From the NCBI RefSeq assembly GCF_963855985.1, contig NC_087119.1:9976001-10040000 (forward strand): a stretch of DNA of 64,000 nucleotides, in the 5' to 3' direction. Of this stretch, positions 28,401 through 38,300 are shown piece after piece. The translations under genes were made by a program, and so were the position numbers. This stretch comes from Ostrinia nubilalis. Taxonomy: Eukaryota > Arthropoda > Insecta > Lepidoptera > Crambidae. Each line of letters begins with the position of its first letter. The first letter of the stretch is position 1. The notes beneath the pieces are model-generated. The model had not been told where the DNA came from. It did no database searches and saw nothing but the letters and a program-made list of their open reading frames with translations.

Positions 28401-31400
28401 CGAACTCGACAATCTGCTGCTGTTGGATCACAAAAGGAGTTCAATTTGAACAGCAGGCAGAATTATGTTACGAGAAAAAAAGTAAAACTAAAAATAAATA
28501 AGCATTAACTCATTGATGTTAGGTACACCAGCTTGCTACATTCTGACACTGACTGCTGAATAGATTTGTGCAGCTTCCCAAAATGTTCGGACTCTTTATA
28601 GTGATTTTTCGTATTTTTTATTTCTATGATACTTACTGTGAACTGGTTTCGTCAACTTTAACGTAAAGTGTAGAACACAATCGGCCTGCAAGCGACCTCT
28701 GTTCTGGGTCAACTCATACAAAGATCTAGTGTAGGCCAGGAATGTTATGGATATCCGTAACCGTAACCGAAACTTTCGGATATCCGAAATAAAAAAATAT
28801 CCGAAACCGTAACCGTAACCGATTCAAAAGTTTCTGATAGTTTCGGATGTAGGTAGTTTAAATTGTTTTTGTATAGCATTATATGTAAAGGCATAGGTAA
28901 CAGCCTGATTTACCTTTTTAATGCCATCTAGTATCAATTTAATTTTTTTTATTACTTTTTACTCGATGTATAAAGTGTGCGGCCATGATTGAACCGTGTT
29001 GTCCAACTATTGCAAATTGCATTCTAAAGCACAGATATCCGTAACCGTAACCGAAACTTTCGGATATCCGAAAAAAAAATATCCGTAACCGTATCTATAA
29101 CCGAAACTACATATCCATAACATCCCTAGTGTAGGCCCTCTTATCTGGGACACATCCCCGAATCATTCCTGACTACAGTAGCGTTAATTGTATAGCTATA
29201 AGTCGCTGGGGTTGTTCCAGGGCGGCGTTTGCCCGGGAAGCTACATGGGGCGCAGGCCTGAAGCACCCACAACTCGCCAGAGTTCTAGGTTTGAGCCTGC
29301 TAGAGCCCCCATGCGCAGCTCTAGACCGCGGCAATGCCGTACCACTGCCTACGATATTGAGACAGGACAGGAAATTGAAGTAAGTACCTGAAACACACTC
29401 ACCTCTTGCGGCGCTCCCACGACAAAGCTATTGATTTTCCAAAAAAAAATACGTAAAATAGGAAATTTTCTCTAGTTTTAGTTTCTCTAAGTATGTTTTA
29501 TCATAAAATTAATCCGAAAGGAAATATTTTAAAAGAACTGCTACTAGGCAGCTTTTTTACCTGAGATCGTCCGTTTACCTGTTTGTCCGACGGATCAGCA
29601 AGCTGAAACAGCGAAGATAACTACACTGTCTAAATTAAATAATTATCTTTCAATGAACTAAATAATATTATCTTGATCTGCATTCAATCTCCACAATACC
29701 AGTCAACCATAAATTTTTGATACATCGTAATCTTATCTTACCAACTTGAATAGTCGAACAAATACCAATTTAACGTTCTCGGTCCCCGCCTAACGGAAAT
29801 TGAAATTCCTCGTATGCGCTATTGCATTGAAATGATAAAGTCGATAGGTACTGTAACCACGGCAGGCGTACGTCCTGTATCAAGATGAAAACCTTGCTCT
29901 TACACTAAAAATGTGAATAGCATATTCACAGAATGGATTCTTACGTAGATATCTACCAGGAGCAGTCATATCCTGAAATATTTGTAAAATTGAGGCTCCA
30001 CTGCCGAATTTCTGGGTCGAATTGGACCACTTATAAATATCATCATCATCATAATTTCAGCCATATGACGTCCACTGCTGAACATAGGTTATAAATATAT
30101 TTTGGCGAATTAAGTACCTACCTACATTAATTTTGTGTTCATCGTTTCAGTTATTCCAGTTTGATTCACATATGCTGTCAGATAGCAGCAGGCATGAAGT
30201 ATCTGGAGTCATTCGAGTTAGTACACCGGGATCTCGCGGCCCGGTGAGTAAATTTTACACGCCAGCATTTTCTTGATTGAGATATAAAGGTCAGTCAGTC
30301 AACCACTGTCCACCAGTATAAACAAATAGGGAAGTTACAGCCAATAGGAGCTGCCAAAACTGATAAATACTTAATAGAGCTGATTTTCTATCGTTATTTT
30401 ATCAACTACAACGAAAAACTGAAAAACCGGACAAGGAAACAACATTGTCCATTTTCCGGCGCTTCACTATATGTAGGTACTTTTTTTTGTTTAAATGTAA
30501 CTTTTTGTTTAAATATAACTTGCATATTCCAGAAACGTCACCGTCAGTGAAGATCTCAACGTTAAAGTGTCGGACTACGCCATGTTCTGTGAGGAGTTTG
30601 TAAGCGACTACCACGTCATGGCTGACGGCACCCGGCTCCCCCTCCGTTGGATGGCCTGGGAGAGCTTACTATTGGTAAGTGACACTTAAAATATTAAGAT
30701 AATTATCATACTACAATACTACAGATACAACCCAGTAGTAAAGTAACTTGTCCCAAATGACACTTCGAATTTCATCGGCATAAAGAGCATAATTATCCTC
30801 ACAGTGCGTTATTTTAGAGAGCTATTAGAGTTGGAATATAGGTAGGAGCGCATTGAATTTGTTTTTCTAATACCGAATTCGAGCAACTTACTCCCTTTTT
30901 TTTTGTTTCTAGGGAATGTACTCCCCAGCAAGTGATGTATGGTCATTCGGCGTGACCGTTTGGGAGGTCCTCACCTATTGCCTGGACAAGCCATTTGAGG
31001 AAATGAACGATGACCAGGTAAGTTTTACCACAACCCTTAATTTCCAATGACAATCCGATTCTCCTGCAAAGTGATGAGTTAGCGTAGCATCGGTGCTCGT
31101 AGTTCGTAGCAAATCTCGTACTCTCGTAGCACATTCGTAGACCGTTCCGTAGCGTCACCCGATGGGCGCCATTGGGGCGCGAGTTATATTTTTTCTTGAC
31201 CAATCCCTTTGCGCTAAATTAAGATAGAAAATTAGAGTGAAGATAAATAGAAAATTGGAGTAAGGGGCATATGTACCTCCTGTACTCACATACTGAATAG
31301 ACGGTTCTCGAAGAGGGCTCCAGCAAGCTCGATGTGAGCAATTCGCCTGGACTAAAGATTACGCTTCTTAAGGTTAAACACGGCTACTAGAGAAAGAAAG

Positions 31401-32095
31401 AAAGTAACTACCGCAAAATTATACATACTAGATGGCGCTAGTGCCTTTGTGGCAACAGTTAATAAAGAATATCATTTCAATTTCAAACATACTATAGAGG
31501 GTTATGGCTTTATGAAATTTAAAAATAATCTTATAAGTCGTTTCCTGTAAAATTATAAAATGAGTTGATGTGTCTTTGTTGCACCGAAACAGCGAGTGAT
31601 AGGCTAAGAACTCACGGCGCGATTTTCACCCGCGCCCGCGACGGTTGTGGAATTGCGGTTTTATTTTAAAAGTCACGGGAGTGGTTATTTGCGCGGTTAT
31701 TCTAAGAACTCACGGTACAAAATGGTCGCCCGCGCCCGCTGCGGGCGAAATCCGCGTCGTGAGTTTTTACATTATCTGCATTCTACAGAAGCTGCGGGCC
31801 CGCAACCGCCGCGGGCGCGGATGAGGGCCCGCCACGAATTCTTAGCCATAGACTACTATGAAGATGTTGTAACAGCGTGTGTATCACCCAGGTGGTGGCC
31901 AACGCGAGCGAGTGGCGCTGCGGCGGCCGCGGCGCCCGAGTGCCGGCGGCGCCGCCGCCGCGCTGCCGCCGGGAGCTCTACGACCTCATGCACGAGTGCT
32001 GGCGTCGCGAACCCTCCCAGCGGCCCCGCTTCCACGACCTCCATCGCTTCCTAGACCGCATGACCCACGGGTACAAACCACCCGCAAACCGCTAA
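10401..32095 (+). CDS. Ddr: Discoidin domain receptor tyrosine kinase, 3' seven exons (5' part missing)
   Basis: Exons 10401-10616, 28101-28219, 29221-29379, 30151-30243, 30533-30674, 30913-31017 and 31892-32095 join in phase to 1,038 nt, encoding 345 residues plus stop. The product is the cytoplasmic tail and kinase domain of a receptor that in other animals binds collagen. The juxtamembrane exon ends in [18 protein letters not shown], close to the DDR glycine-loop region. Then come the ATP-site lysine in LVVVKTL, the helix-C glutamate in FAREATW, HRDLAARN in the catalytic loop, [11 protein letters not shown], the [14 protein letters not shown] helix F, and a C-terminal [11 protein letters not shown] helix ending in ANR. 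Oddities: the DFG motif reads DYA; the hinge and helix-D part is short and poorly conserved; the first intron is 17.5 kb. Exon 3 (29221-29379) is read in a frame set by the phase-2 junction on both sides. The last exon is extremely GC-rich. Upstream exons were not found. Family assignment is firm; catalytic activity is uncertain. Confidence 0.88.
10904..11623 (-). CDS. Small two-exon gene of unknown function nested in the Ddr intron
   Basis: Exon 1 is 11554-11623 and exon 2 is 10904-11232. The start ATG lies at 11623, the donor reads GTAAGA and the acceptor TTTCTGTTTCAG. The joined frame is 399 nt, encoding 132 residues, and the phase-1 junction closes exactly. The N-terminus is lysine-rich ([16 protein letters not shown]). 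A predicted helical segment follows around residues 28-60 ([15 protein letters not shown], then [13 protein letters not shown]). Next is a Ser/Thr/Lys-rich linker, then an acidic C-terminus ending YDDFH. No signal peptide, membrane segment or known domain was seen, so the product is probably a small soluble protein. It is transcribed opposite to the host gene and needs its own promoter. An AT-rich hairpin (11346-11403) lies in its intron. The matching splice phase and protein-like composition make it a credible gene, but the function is unknown. Confidence 0.75.
11346..11403. repeat. AT-rich hairpin in the intron of the nested gene
   Basis: Two arms of about 23 bases (AAAATGATTATTTGTAAATA and its near-complement) are separated by a short loop around TACCA. 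It lies in the 321-base intron between the two exons of the nested gene. It could be a tiny MITE or simply AT-rich palindromic sequence. Confidence 0.55.
12127..12862. repeat. DNA element with inverted ends, containing a second inserted MITE
   Basis: The outer ends are GTGGGTCTAGTCAAAA and TTTTGACTAGACCCAC, a perfect 16-base inverted match. The interior is rich in short repeats of the type AATCGCAAA and AATCGAATCGC. A separate 118-base MITE (12423-12540) sits inside it. No transposase reading frame was seen, so the element is non-autonomous. Its superfamily is undetermined because no clear target duplication was found. Confidence 0.7.
12423..12540. repeat. 118-base MITE of the GGCTGGGTTGCACCATCTTA family, nested copy
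   Basis: The ends read GGGTGAGTTGCACCACCTAA and GATGGTGCAACCCACCC, with TTTGAC-rich inner segments. The same family occurs at 28245-28362 and begins again at 63955. It is inserted within the larger element at 12127-12862. Confidence 0.75.
13107..13215 (+). repeat. Interspersed repeat (inverted partner at 62,647)
   Basis: The stretch from TACAGTCAGCGTC through GACACCCAAAGT and AACAAAGACGTGTTGCGAAC reappears in reverse orientation at 62647-62759. It is a dispersed, uncharacterised family. Confidence 0.6.
13438..13445. promoter_or_regulatory. TCACGTGA E-box
   Basis: This perfect 8-base palindrome contains CACGTG, the class of site bound by USF/MITF/TFEB-type bHLH-zip factors. It is one of three in the Ddr intron. 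Functional status is inferred only. Confidence 0.35.
15000..16190 (-). pseudogene. Decayed coding sequence of unknown identity
   Basis: Reading the minus strand from about 16,190 down to 15,020 gives long protein-like stretches broken by stops and frameshifts. One piece around 15,700-15,820 reads [19 protein letters not shown], then [20 protein letters not shown]. Just downstream a shifted frame reads [19 protein letters not shown]. Further on come a Q/N/S-rich linker (about 15,490-15,590) and a segment [20 protein letters not shown] (about 15,380-15,440). Upstream, [20 protein letters not shown] is readable at about 15,850-15,910. The remains suggest an original protein of 350 residues or more. 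I do not recognise the family. It may derive from a mobile element or be a dead gene copy within the Ddr intron. Confidence 0.5.
18588..18595. promoter_or_regulatory. TCACGTGA E-box within a 12-base palindrome
   Basis: GCTCACGTGAGC at 18586-18597 is a perfect palindrome around a CACGTG core. It is the second of three such sites in the large Ddr intron. Binding is not demonstrated. Confidence 0.35.
20006..20110 (+). repeat. End fragment of the CACCCGTATTCACAAAC transposon family
   Basis: CGCCCGTATTCACAAACATT followed by ACTATGAGG and GTGCGCGTGGACGCAC matches the terminal region of the TTA-flanked element at 47452-49044. Only one end is present. It is followed at about 20,120-20,210 by a CATCATCATCAACAGCCC-type repeat fragment, also seen at 49,187-49,268. 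Confidence 0.6.
20240..20980. mobile_element. Probable non-autonomous DNA element with inverted ends
   Basis: The left part contains CCTCTCAAGCGATCTGCGGC and the right part GCAGATCGCTTGAGGGGATA, in inverted orientation. Further matching flanks lie outward (GTTTTTCTATAAA against TTTTTATAGAAATAAC). Inside the left end, the motif CTGCGGCGGGAGCAGACGCA is directly repeated at about 20,303 and 20,346. Exact boundaries and target duplication were not resolved, and no transposase frame was seen. Confidence 0.5.
21349..21515 (+). repeat. Retroelement 3'-end-like repeat
   Basis: The segment with GCGCTGCTTCTTCTCAGCAC, then GAAGCAGTGGTAGGG, resembles the copies at 35129-35338 and 62190-62385. It ends in a TTTTATTTTAATT-type tail. 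It probably belongs to a non-LTR retrotransposon or SINE family. Confidence 0.45.
21749..21832 (-). repeat. Interspersed repeat, copy 2 (inverted partner at 3,186)
   Basis: The strand shown contains TCTCGTTCTATCGCAAAGAA and CAAAAACGGAAATGGATAGT, the complement of the segment at 3186-3263. The preserved part is about 80 bases long. Confidence 0.6.
23518..23681. repeat. Perfect 53-base inverted repeat with 58-base loop
   Basis: The arms at 23518-23570 and 23629-23681 are exact complements, beginning AAACATACATGGTAGCAATC. The transcript would fold into a long hairpin. Immediately downstream lies sequence resembling the inner part of the Metulj-like element (TTTCACGCAAAAACTACTGA). It lies in the Ddr intron. 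Confidence 0.85.
26681..26688. promoter_or_regulatory. TCACGTGA E-box within a 12-base palindrome
   Basis: GGTCACGTGACC at 26679-26690 is a perfect palindrome. The surrounding 26.6-26.9 kb is less AT-rich and not obviously repetitive, so it may be an intronic regulatory element of Ddr. This is inference only. Confidence 0.4.
28245..28362. repeat. 118-base MITE flanked by TTA, 25 bases past a Ddr splice donor
   Basis: The ends GGCTGGGTTTCACCATCTTA and TGGTGGTGCAACTCAGCC are imperfect inverted repeats, flanked on both sides by TTA (28242-28244 and 28363-28365). The 3-base TTA duplication points to the PIF/Harbinger superfamily. The preceding Ddr exon ends at 28219. Confidence 0.85.
28737..29128. 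mobile_element. hAT-like non-autonomous element with 8-base target duplication
   Basis: GTGTAGGC flanks the element on both sides (28729-28736 and 29129-29136). The ends, CAGGAATGTTATGGATAT and the complement of TAGGGATGTTATGGATAT, are imperfect inverted repeats. The subterminal zones are packed with ATCCGTAACCGTAACCGAAA motifs and their complements. An 8-base duplication with clustered subterminal repeats fits hAT elements. There is no coding frame. It lies in the Ddr intron between 28219 and 29221. Confidence 0.8.
31602..31847. repeat. GC-rich MITE 44 bases upstream of the last Ddr exon
   Basis: The ends GGCTAAGAACTCACGGCGCG and GCCACGAATTCTTAGCC are imperfect inverted repeats. They are flanked by ATA on both sides. 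The element has several CCCGCGCCCGC-type blocks. A second, 324-base copy of the same family lies at 51880-52203. The last Ddr exon begins at 31892. Confidence 0.8.
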
Positions 32096-34875
32096 AGGTA
32101 CACGATCACGTTAGAATATAATTATTTATTGTAATACTTTTGTATGCCCATTTTAGTGTATCATTCATTTAATGTTAAGTAATTCCATTTTGTTATAAGT
32201 TCGTTTATGTATTCAAGGTAGTTGACACCACTCGTAGTTTAGTTTTTTAGTTTTATAATGCAGAGATTACATTTTTCTTGTTGTTGAAAACTGGATTTGG
32301 AATATAATGATTAAACTTATCAAGATGCACAGAAAACACTCAAAAATTAGCCATTGATGAAAATTGCAAAAAATTGTGTTTTGGCAACTGTTCAAAAGAA
32401 TATCAGAGCACTGTGGTGGCAAGCACCTAACAAGCTTGTATTTAGTATTTTGTAATCTTTGGTGTCAAGTACCTTTAAAATTATTTAAAATTGACTTCGA
32501 TGTGACAGTTGTATCACATTTAATATTTTAAAGGAAATATCAATTTATTTTAAAGTGTGTCTGATTGTGTGTATGTTTTTGCAGTTTTATTTGTCGTATA
32601 AAACATTTAACTCGTGATCCTTGGCTATAACGACAATTTAACAATTCACTTGCGTCATTTTTACACTTCGAATTACGACACTTAAATCAGTCGAAGTTTA
32701 AAAAAAAGATCATTCGAAAGAAAAATGGCGAATGTGAACTGCATACAAGTGTTATGTAAATATACAACAGATTGGAAATACAGCCTGCTCTAGGGTGCTA
32801 GCGAACTGAATATGCAATGTTTTAGCGAGCTAAAGTGCGGATAGTGATCTTGGTCGAAATATTATTGAGGACAGTCTTCAACACGTAAATTATTTAAGCC
32901 AAGATTTTTCAGAAGATGAGCAACATCGTGCATTGTTATAAATAAGAAATAGGAACTACCATCAAGCAGTATTATGGTCATAACCACGCTAAAGATGATG
33001 GATAGGATTTAATGACAGTTCGTAAACGTTGACAGAAGTGCTATTCATAACTCAGTACCAGTTCAGTACCAATCAATATACATGATAGGTCGTACTTTCA
33101 TCACATCTAACGTGATTCTGTATTTACGATCTTGGGACATTTTGACAGTAATCAAATGCCTTATACACCAGTCGAGACCTCTACGAGAGCTGACAGAGTC
33201 ATTTCCAGCTATCATCCACATCCTTAATAGGATATCTACTTGATCATGACTTAAAAATAATATTCTGACTGACAAATCATGATTGGTTTGACACGAAAAG
33301 AGACAAAACGTAGGTCACCAAATACAACTGGAGGCCACCTCGAATGTATCCACCACGCAGTGCGCGCGCGCAATTCCGTACAAAACTAGTTTTTAACCGA
33401 CTTCAACAAAAGGAGGAGGTTCTCATAGTCACTAAAGAAATAGATGATTAACGCGTACACATAATACATAACTATACAATAGAATAAGAATAAAATACAT
33501 ACTTAATATGATAAATTCAATAGTCTACACTAGTAACATACGCGAATAATATATTAACTATAGAATTAAGGCACCCAATTTTAATCACAAAATAATCACA
33601 CAATATTTATCACTTAGGTAAAAGCACAATTAGAATTACTTGCAAACTGACGCAATGCTTGCGGTTATATTTTGCAAACTAAAACATTGACAGTGCGAGT
33701 AGAAGGTAGGTTTTTTCTTTATAATAGGTATTGTAGCATTATTTCTACATTTAAATCACATTACAGTAGTTTTACAGTTATTGCACAATGATAGCATAAT
33801 CCATATTAGCGTAATATAAAGTGGTGGGTACAAACCATAAGCCAACTATCTTTCTGTCTTTTAAGTACAGTACTGAAAAGATATGAATATACAGGAATTC
33901 ATTTTCTTCTAGTACATCATCAAGCAAAAGACTACTTTAGCACCTTATGTAGTCGAATAACCTACTTGCGACTTTTCACTGTACGCTGGATACTTCCCCA
34001 CACTTTCCATGGCATTTGCAGAAAATAATGCATTCGCTGCTATTCATTTCTGGTATCCCGCAGTTATTCTATTACGCATACCACCATCTATACAGGGCGT
34101 ATTAACTACATGATATACAAGAAATCATAAAGAACTACATGACTGCAGTTCTTGCTGATATACCACAACTGTTACTATGGATCGAAATTGTAATTTCAAA
34201 TCTTAAAACCATTTTTTTACTCCAGATTTATGTATTTTTAATTAAAATAAACAATTTTGCTATTACAATCTCTCAAACTTATTTTCGTTCACGCAAAAAA
34301 AACAAAAGTTAAATCGGCAATTTAATTTTATTAAAGAAGAGAGCGTTTGCATTTTTTCTGCTAAAATGCCTGTAAGTAATGCTTTATAATTTATTTATTT
34401 ACTTCACCTTTTTACTTGACTATACTCTCGATGCCCTTTCTTTAAGTTATTTACATTCAGTTAATTAACGATCTTAATATGGAAGCATGTACTCGTATTT
34501 TGGTTGGGTGACAAATAAAGGCGATTTAACATCTCACAATAAAATTAGTCAATTGTCTCAAATAACAATGCTTCAACAAACCACGTTTTGACGTCGTGTG
34601 GTGTAAAATGGCCAAACAACTCCTCAGCTCGTCTACTTTGATACCGATATTTTCGAACCGCACTAATAAGTGCCCTTTAGTGATCTATGCACCACAAGAG
34701 GTGCACATTTCTGCCAATCGTCATTTCATCATTGCTGATTTGACTGGATCGGATTGGAGGGTAGGGGCCTGTGCCCTGCAATGTATTGACTATTTTAATG
34801 GTGAAGGCAATATTAACAACACGCTACGTCGCCGTTAGTCACCCATTAATTTACAATTATGTTTAAATAAATTCT

Positions 34876-34965
34876 GACGTGGAGGACCCGATGGCGTGGC
34901 AGGTATCGTCATTCGACTTGATCGCAGTGGGTCCCACGTTCGATTCCTAGTCGGAGCAATTTGGA
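34876..34965 (+). repeat. tRNA-like SINE head
   Basis: GATGGCGTGGCAGGTATC followed about 45 bases later by CACGTTCGATTCCTAG resembles the A and B boxes of an RNA polymerase III promoter. Without a foldable full tRNA this is best read as the head of a tRNA-derived SINE. Confidence 0.4.
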
Positions 34966-35128
34966 AATAGATCTCCTAGTTTGGCTCGCGTCTAGAAGAT
35001 GCTCTAGCAAAAATCCGTTGTCTGGTACCTCACAGAAAATGCATTATTGTATTTCTTTACTTCGAGGTCAGAGAATGTCTCCGGAATATATTCCCCAGGT
35101 CGGCAATATTCCCAAAAGCACTCATAGA

Positions 35129-35338
35129 AGTCAAAGTCAAAGTCAAAATTTCTTTATTTGTTTAGACTAATAAATAGTTCTTACAAATCGTCATTTTGCT
35201 CTTAAGGAGCCTCTACATGTCTCTTAATCTTTTTACCCTACCAGCGCTTCGAGACCAACATTTGGCAAGTGCTGAGAAGAAGCGCCGCAACAAACTCAGT
35301 CACCACTGTCTGCCGGTTAATATGCTCTAGCAAAAATT
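35129..35338 (-). repeat. SINE or LINE 3' end, same family as 62190
   Basis: It begins with a GTCAAA repeat (GAAGTCAAAGTCAAAGTC), then TTTCTTTATTTGTTTAGACT, and ends AACAAACTCAGTCACCACTG followed by TCTGCCGGTT. The copy at 62190-62385 is in the opposite orientation and ends in a repeated TTTTGATTT tail. The repeated tail indicates a retroposed element. Confidence 0.7.
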
Positions 35339-38300
35339 AACATACATATTAAAGTAGGGTAAACTTCCAGTCATTAGGCGCTACCAGTTATTAGACAGAA
35401 CTCTATAAAACCATTATCAAGGTTGCTCTAAAAACCGCTGCCACTGATCTTTTCATAGAATGGAATCAGTTGCAGTGTTCCTATTTTAGAGCAACTTTAT
35501 TATTATGATTTTATTGTGTCTGTCCAATGACTGGAAGTTGACGCTATTGAGACGTGCTACCGGGAATACTGCCGACCTATGGAATGTTTCAGGGACGGTA
35601 CATCTCTATACAAGATCAAGACATCGGTATTTTGTATGGCGCATGTTTTTTACCGTTACCACTGGAAACTTCGCACGGGCACGACGGAGTTTGCAGTGGA
35701 GGGGAAGGGGTGGGAAAAATTCTTTTCGTTAAATGGATTATTTTTCAATTGGCAAACTTTATATTTTCGTTCAATTTATTCATTTGGACCAACTTCACAC
35801 TAAACTCACACCAAGTCTTTTTAAATCGTGTGCACATGACGCTATCTATCCTTGTGTGTGCACGAATTGAAAAGCCCCCACCCACACGGGAGGGGTCAAA
35901 TTGATTAGTTAAGCCTAGGTTAAGCTAATTGGCAAATTATTTTTATTTCTCAGGCAACGCTGCATGTACAGTTTTAATTTCAGTAGACCTGAGACAAGTT
36001 TTTTTGTGACTATAGTGTGACGTTGGTCTCCTGCGGTTAGCCGCTTTACAATGTCTTCCATATTAAGATTATTTCGATTTAGTTGCAATTTGAGTCCCCG
36101 TAACAAGTATCTGTACTGCCAGACATACGGAACAAACGGGGACTGCCACTAACCTTCGATTATGATACGTTATATGATTTATACTTAATACGTGATAATA
36201 TTTTCTTTACTCACATCCCAGTGCCCACTCTAGTTGTAGGATGCATCGAGAGCAATAAGTGCCAAGCATTTGGATCGTACTGTTTTCCCGTAGTTAGGGG
36301 GGTAGCTAGGTTATGTTTTGATTTGTCGTCTTTGACGCGGTCTCAGGGATGCGTGGGTATTTTGGTGAGCTCGCAATACCTTAATATCTGTGTAACTGTC
36401 TGGCACTGGGTCACTGTCGTTAAAGACGCCTTATACTTTGATTTGGTAAACAACCGATTCAGTGCTTGGCATCGTTAGATTTTAAGCTGACATTTTGATT
36501 GGCCATTAAATGGACAAGTCAAAATGGAGAGCCGGGACAGATAGGCTCTCAACCTAGTAATAAGAACTAGTTAATTACAATACCTAATTAACTGAAAAGA
36601 TACTTTTTGAGAGCCTAGTTTGTCAGCCATCTACATAGGCATTGATTGAATAAATAGGTACGAAATGTATTTCAACTAAGCGCTAACACAATAGGCTACA
36701 TCGGTAGTAAAAATACTTAGAACAAGTTTATCGGATCTCATAATAATTTAATAAATTTAATTAAAACTTAGTGTGCAAAATGTGTTTGGTGCACTTATTA
36801 CGTGGTGGATACGTAATGAAATTGGTCTGTTGTCAAACGTTGTATGGTGACTATGAAATATTTGCGATATTGTCACTCAGCTGGTCAATTTGTCCGAGGT
36901 TCCGCGCGACTCGTGTACGTACATTTTACGCACTATTCTCAAATTACTCTCCACTTTATAATGTGATTAATCATACACACTATTAAAACAAGTACATTAC
37001 AAATAAATAGCACCTAAAGTAGCTGTACCTTTGATAACAATGCGTAAAATCTGTATTAATGTTGTTGCTCACTCGGGCAATTCGTACAGACTGGATAGCA
37101 TAAATACCGCTATAATAAAATCCGTATTCAGTGTAGTAAGTAGGTAATTAGGTATTAATGTAAGGATTAGATAGATTAGCTGTACGATTAGTGCTTTGCT
37201 ATGCTCTGTCCGCTTTCTGAACAACCTCGGGGTTGTGTCAGCAAGCTCACAGCGCCGCTACTATTTAATGGAATATTGTGTAACATACACTGTGTATTAC
37301 GTAGATAGATGTCAATATTATCGGTATTTTACCGGGTATTGATATATTAAAATAAGGAGGGAACATATTTTTGAGTGGCTCTTTCTATCGTGTAAATATA
37401 ATGTGCCATACAATGTCATTGGCCATTCAGAAATATGTTCTCTTGTCGTTGGGTGTCGCTGTCAGCATTGCGTATGGATACCTAAACTTACACGTTCTCA
37501 AAGCTAATTATGAATTGGATTTATAAATTACATGGTTTATAGGTCTAATTATTACGATGTTCGTGAATCTGTGTATGCAGGTTGTTTCATAGTAATGTTG
37601 TCAGAGGCTTCTACACGCGTACTCCTTCACGCTATCCCCAGCGCCCTTCGCCTAGCGCTCCCACGATCTTCCACTCACGGCCTTTGTGGCAAACCCCTAC
37701 CCTAGACGCTAGTCTCTTACACGAACAAATACGAGTATTCCGTCACCCGATATCCTCAAACTAAACACTGAAGATGCGACACACAACATAAGGAGTATTT
37801 TGTTCGTGTATCTGAATAGTCCTTCTAGTTCGGAGGCTGGGCGTATGCTGAACATCACTTACAGCGCTTTGGGGCTCGTACGTACCCCCCTGCAATGAGA
37901 TATATCAATGGCAAAGCGAATTGTTTATTCCTAAAATAAGATCTTTGGCGTCTTACGTAGGTACCTATATAATATCGTCTACCATTTCAGAAATAATGAC
38001 TAATAACCAGGTACTCCAAAATAACGATTCTTCGAGAATGAAGAATCTCATTGCCCAGAAAGTTCACGTACGGGCGGCCTCCGAGCTATAAAATATCCAA
38101 AGTCTAACTCCTATTTTTTTAACCTGTTTTAAATGTTAAGGTTGTATACTTCAGAGGAGGTTAGCCTCCTGGGCGTTATTGGCCCCCTGTGCTTCTTGTT
38201 TTCTTCGATCAGGCATTCGTGAGGCCGCGGGGCGCTCCTCCGCAAATATGGATGTTAGAGCCCAGCTGAGAGAGAGTATTTTAATATCGCGTCGCGGTCG

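Noticed and set aside
28749..28830. CCGTAACCGTAACC runs as possible telomere-like repeats
   Set aside because: They occur in both orientations inside a bounded element with an 8-base target duplication, so they are transposon subterminal repeats.
31647..32054. Plus-strand open frame of 135 codons overlapping the last Ddr exon
   Set aside because: It is a by-product of high GC in the MITE and exon. The DDR reading frame in the same bases, with a good acceptor and family similarity, explains the region.
34596..34838. 80-codon plus-strand frame
   Set aside because: No domain is recognisable and there are no neighbouring exons. The composition is only mildly protein-like.
35505..35904. Three overlapping plus-strand frames of 74-116 codons
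   Set aside because: Mutual overlap in all three frames, no domain and a nearby inverted-repeat element suggest chance openness.
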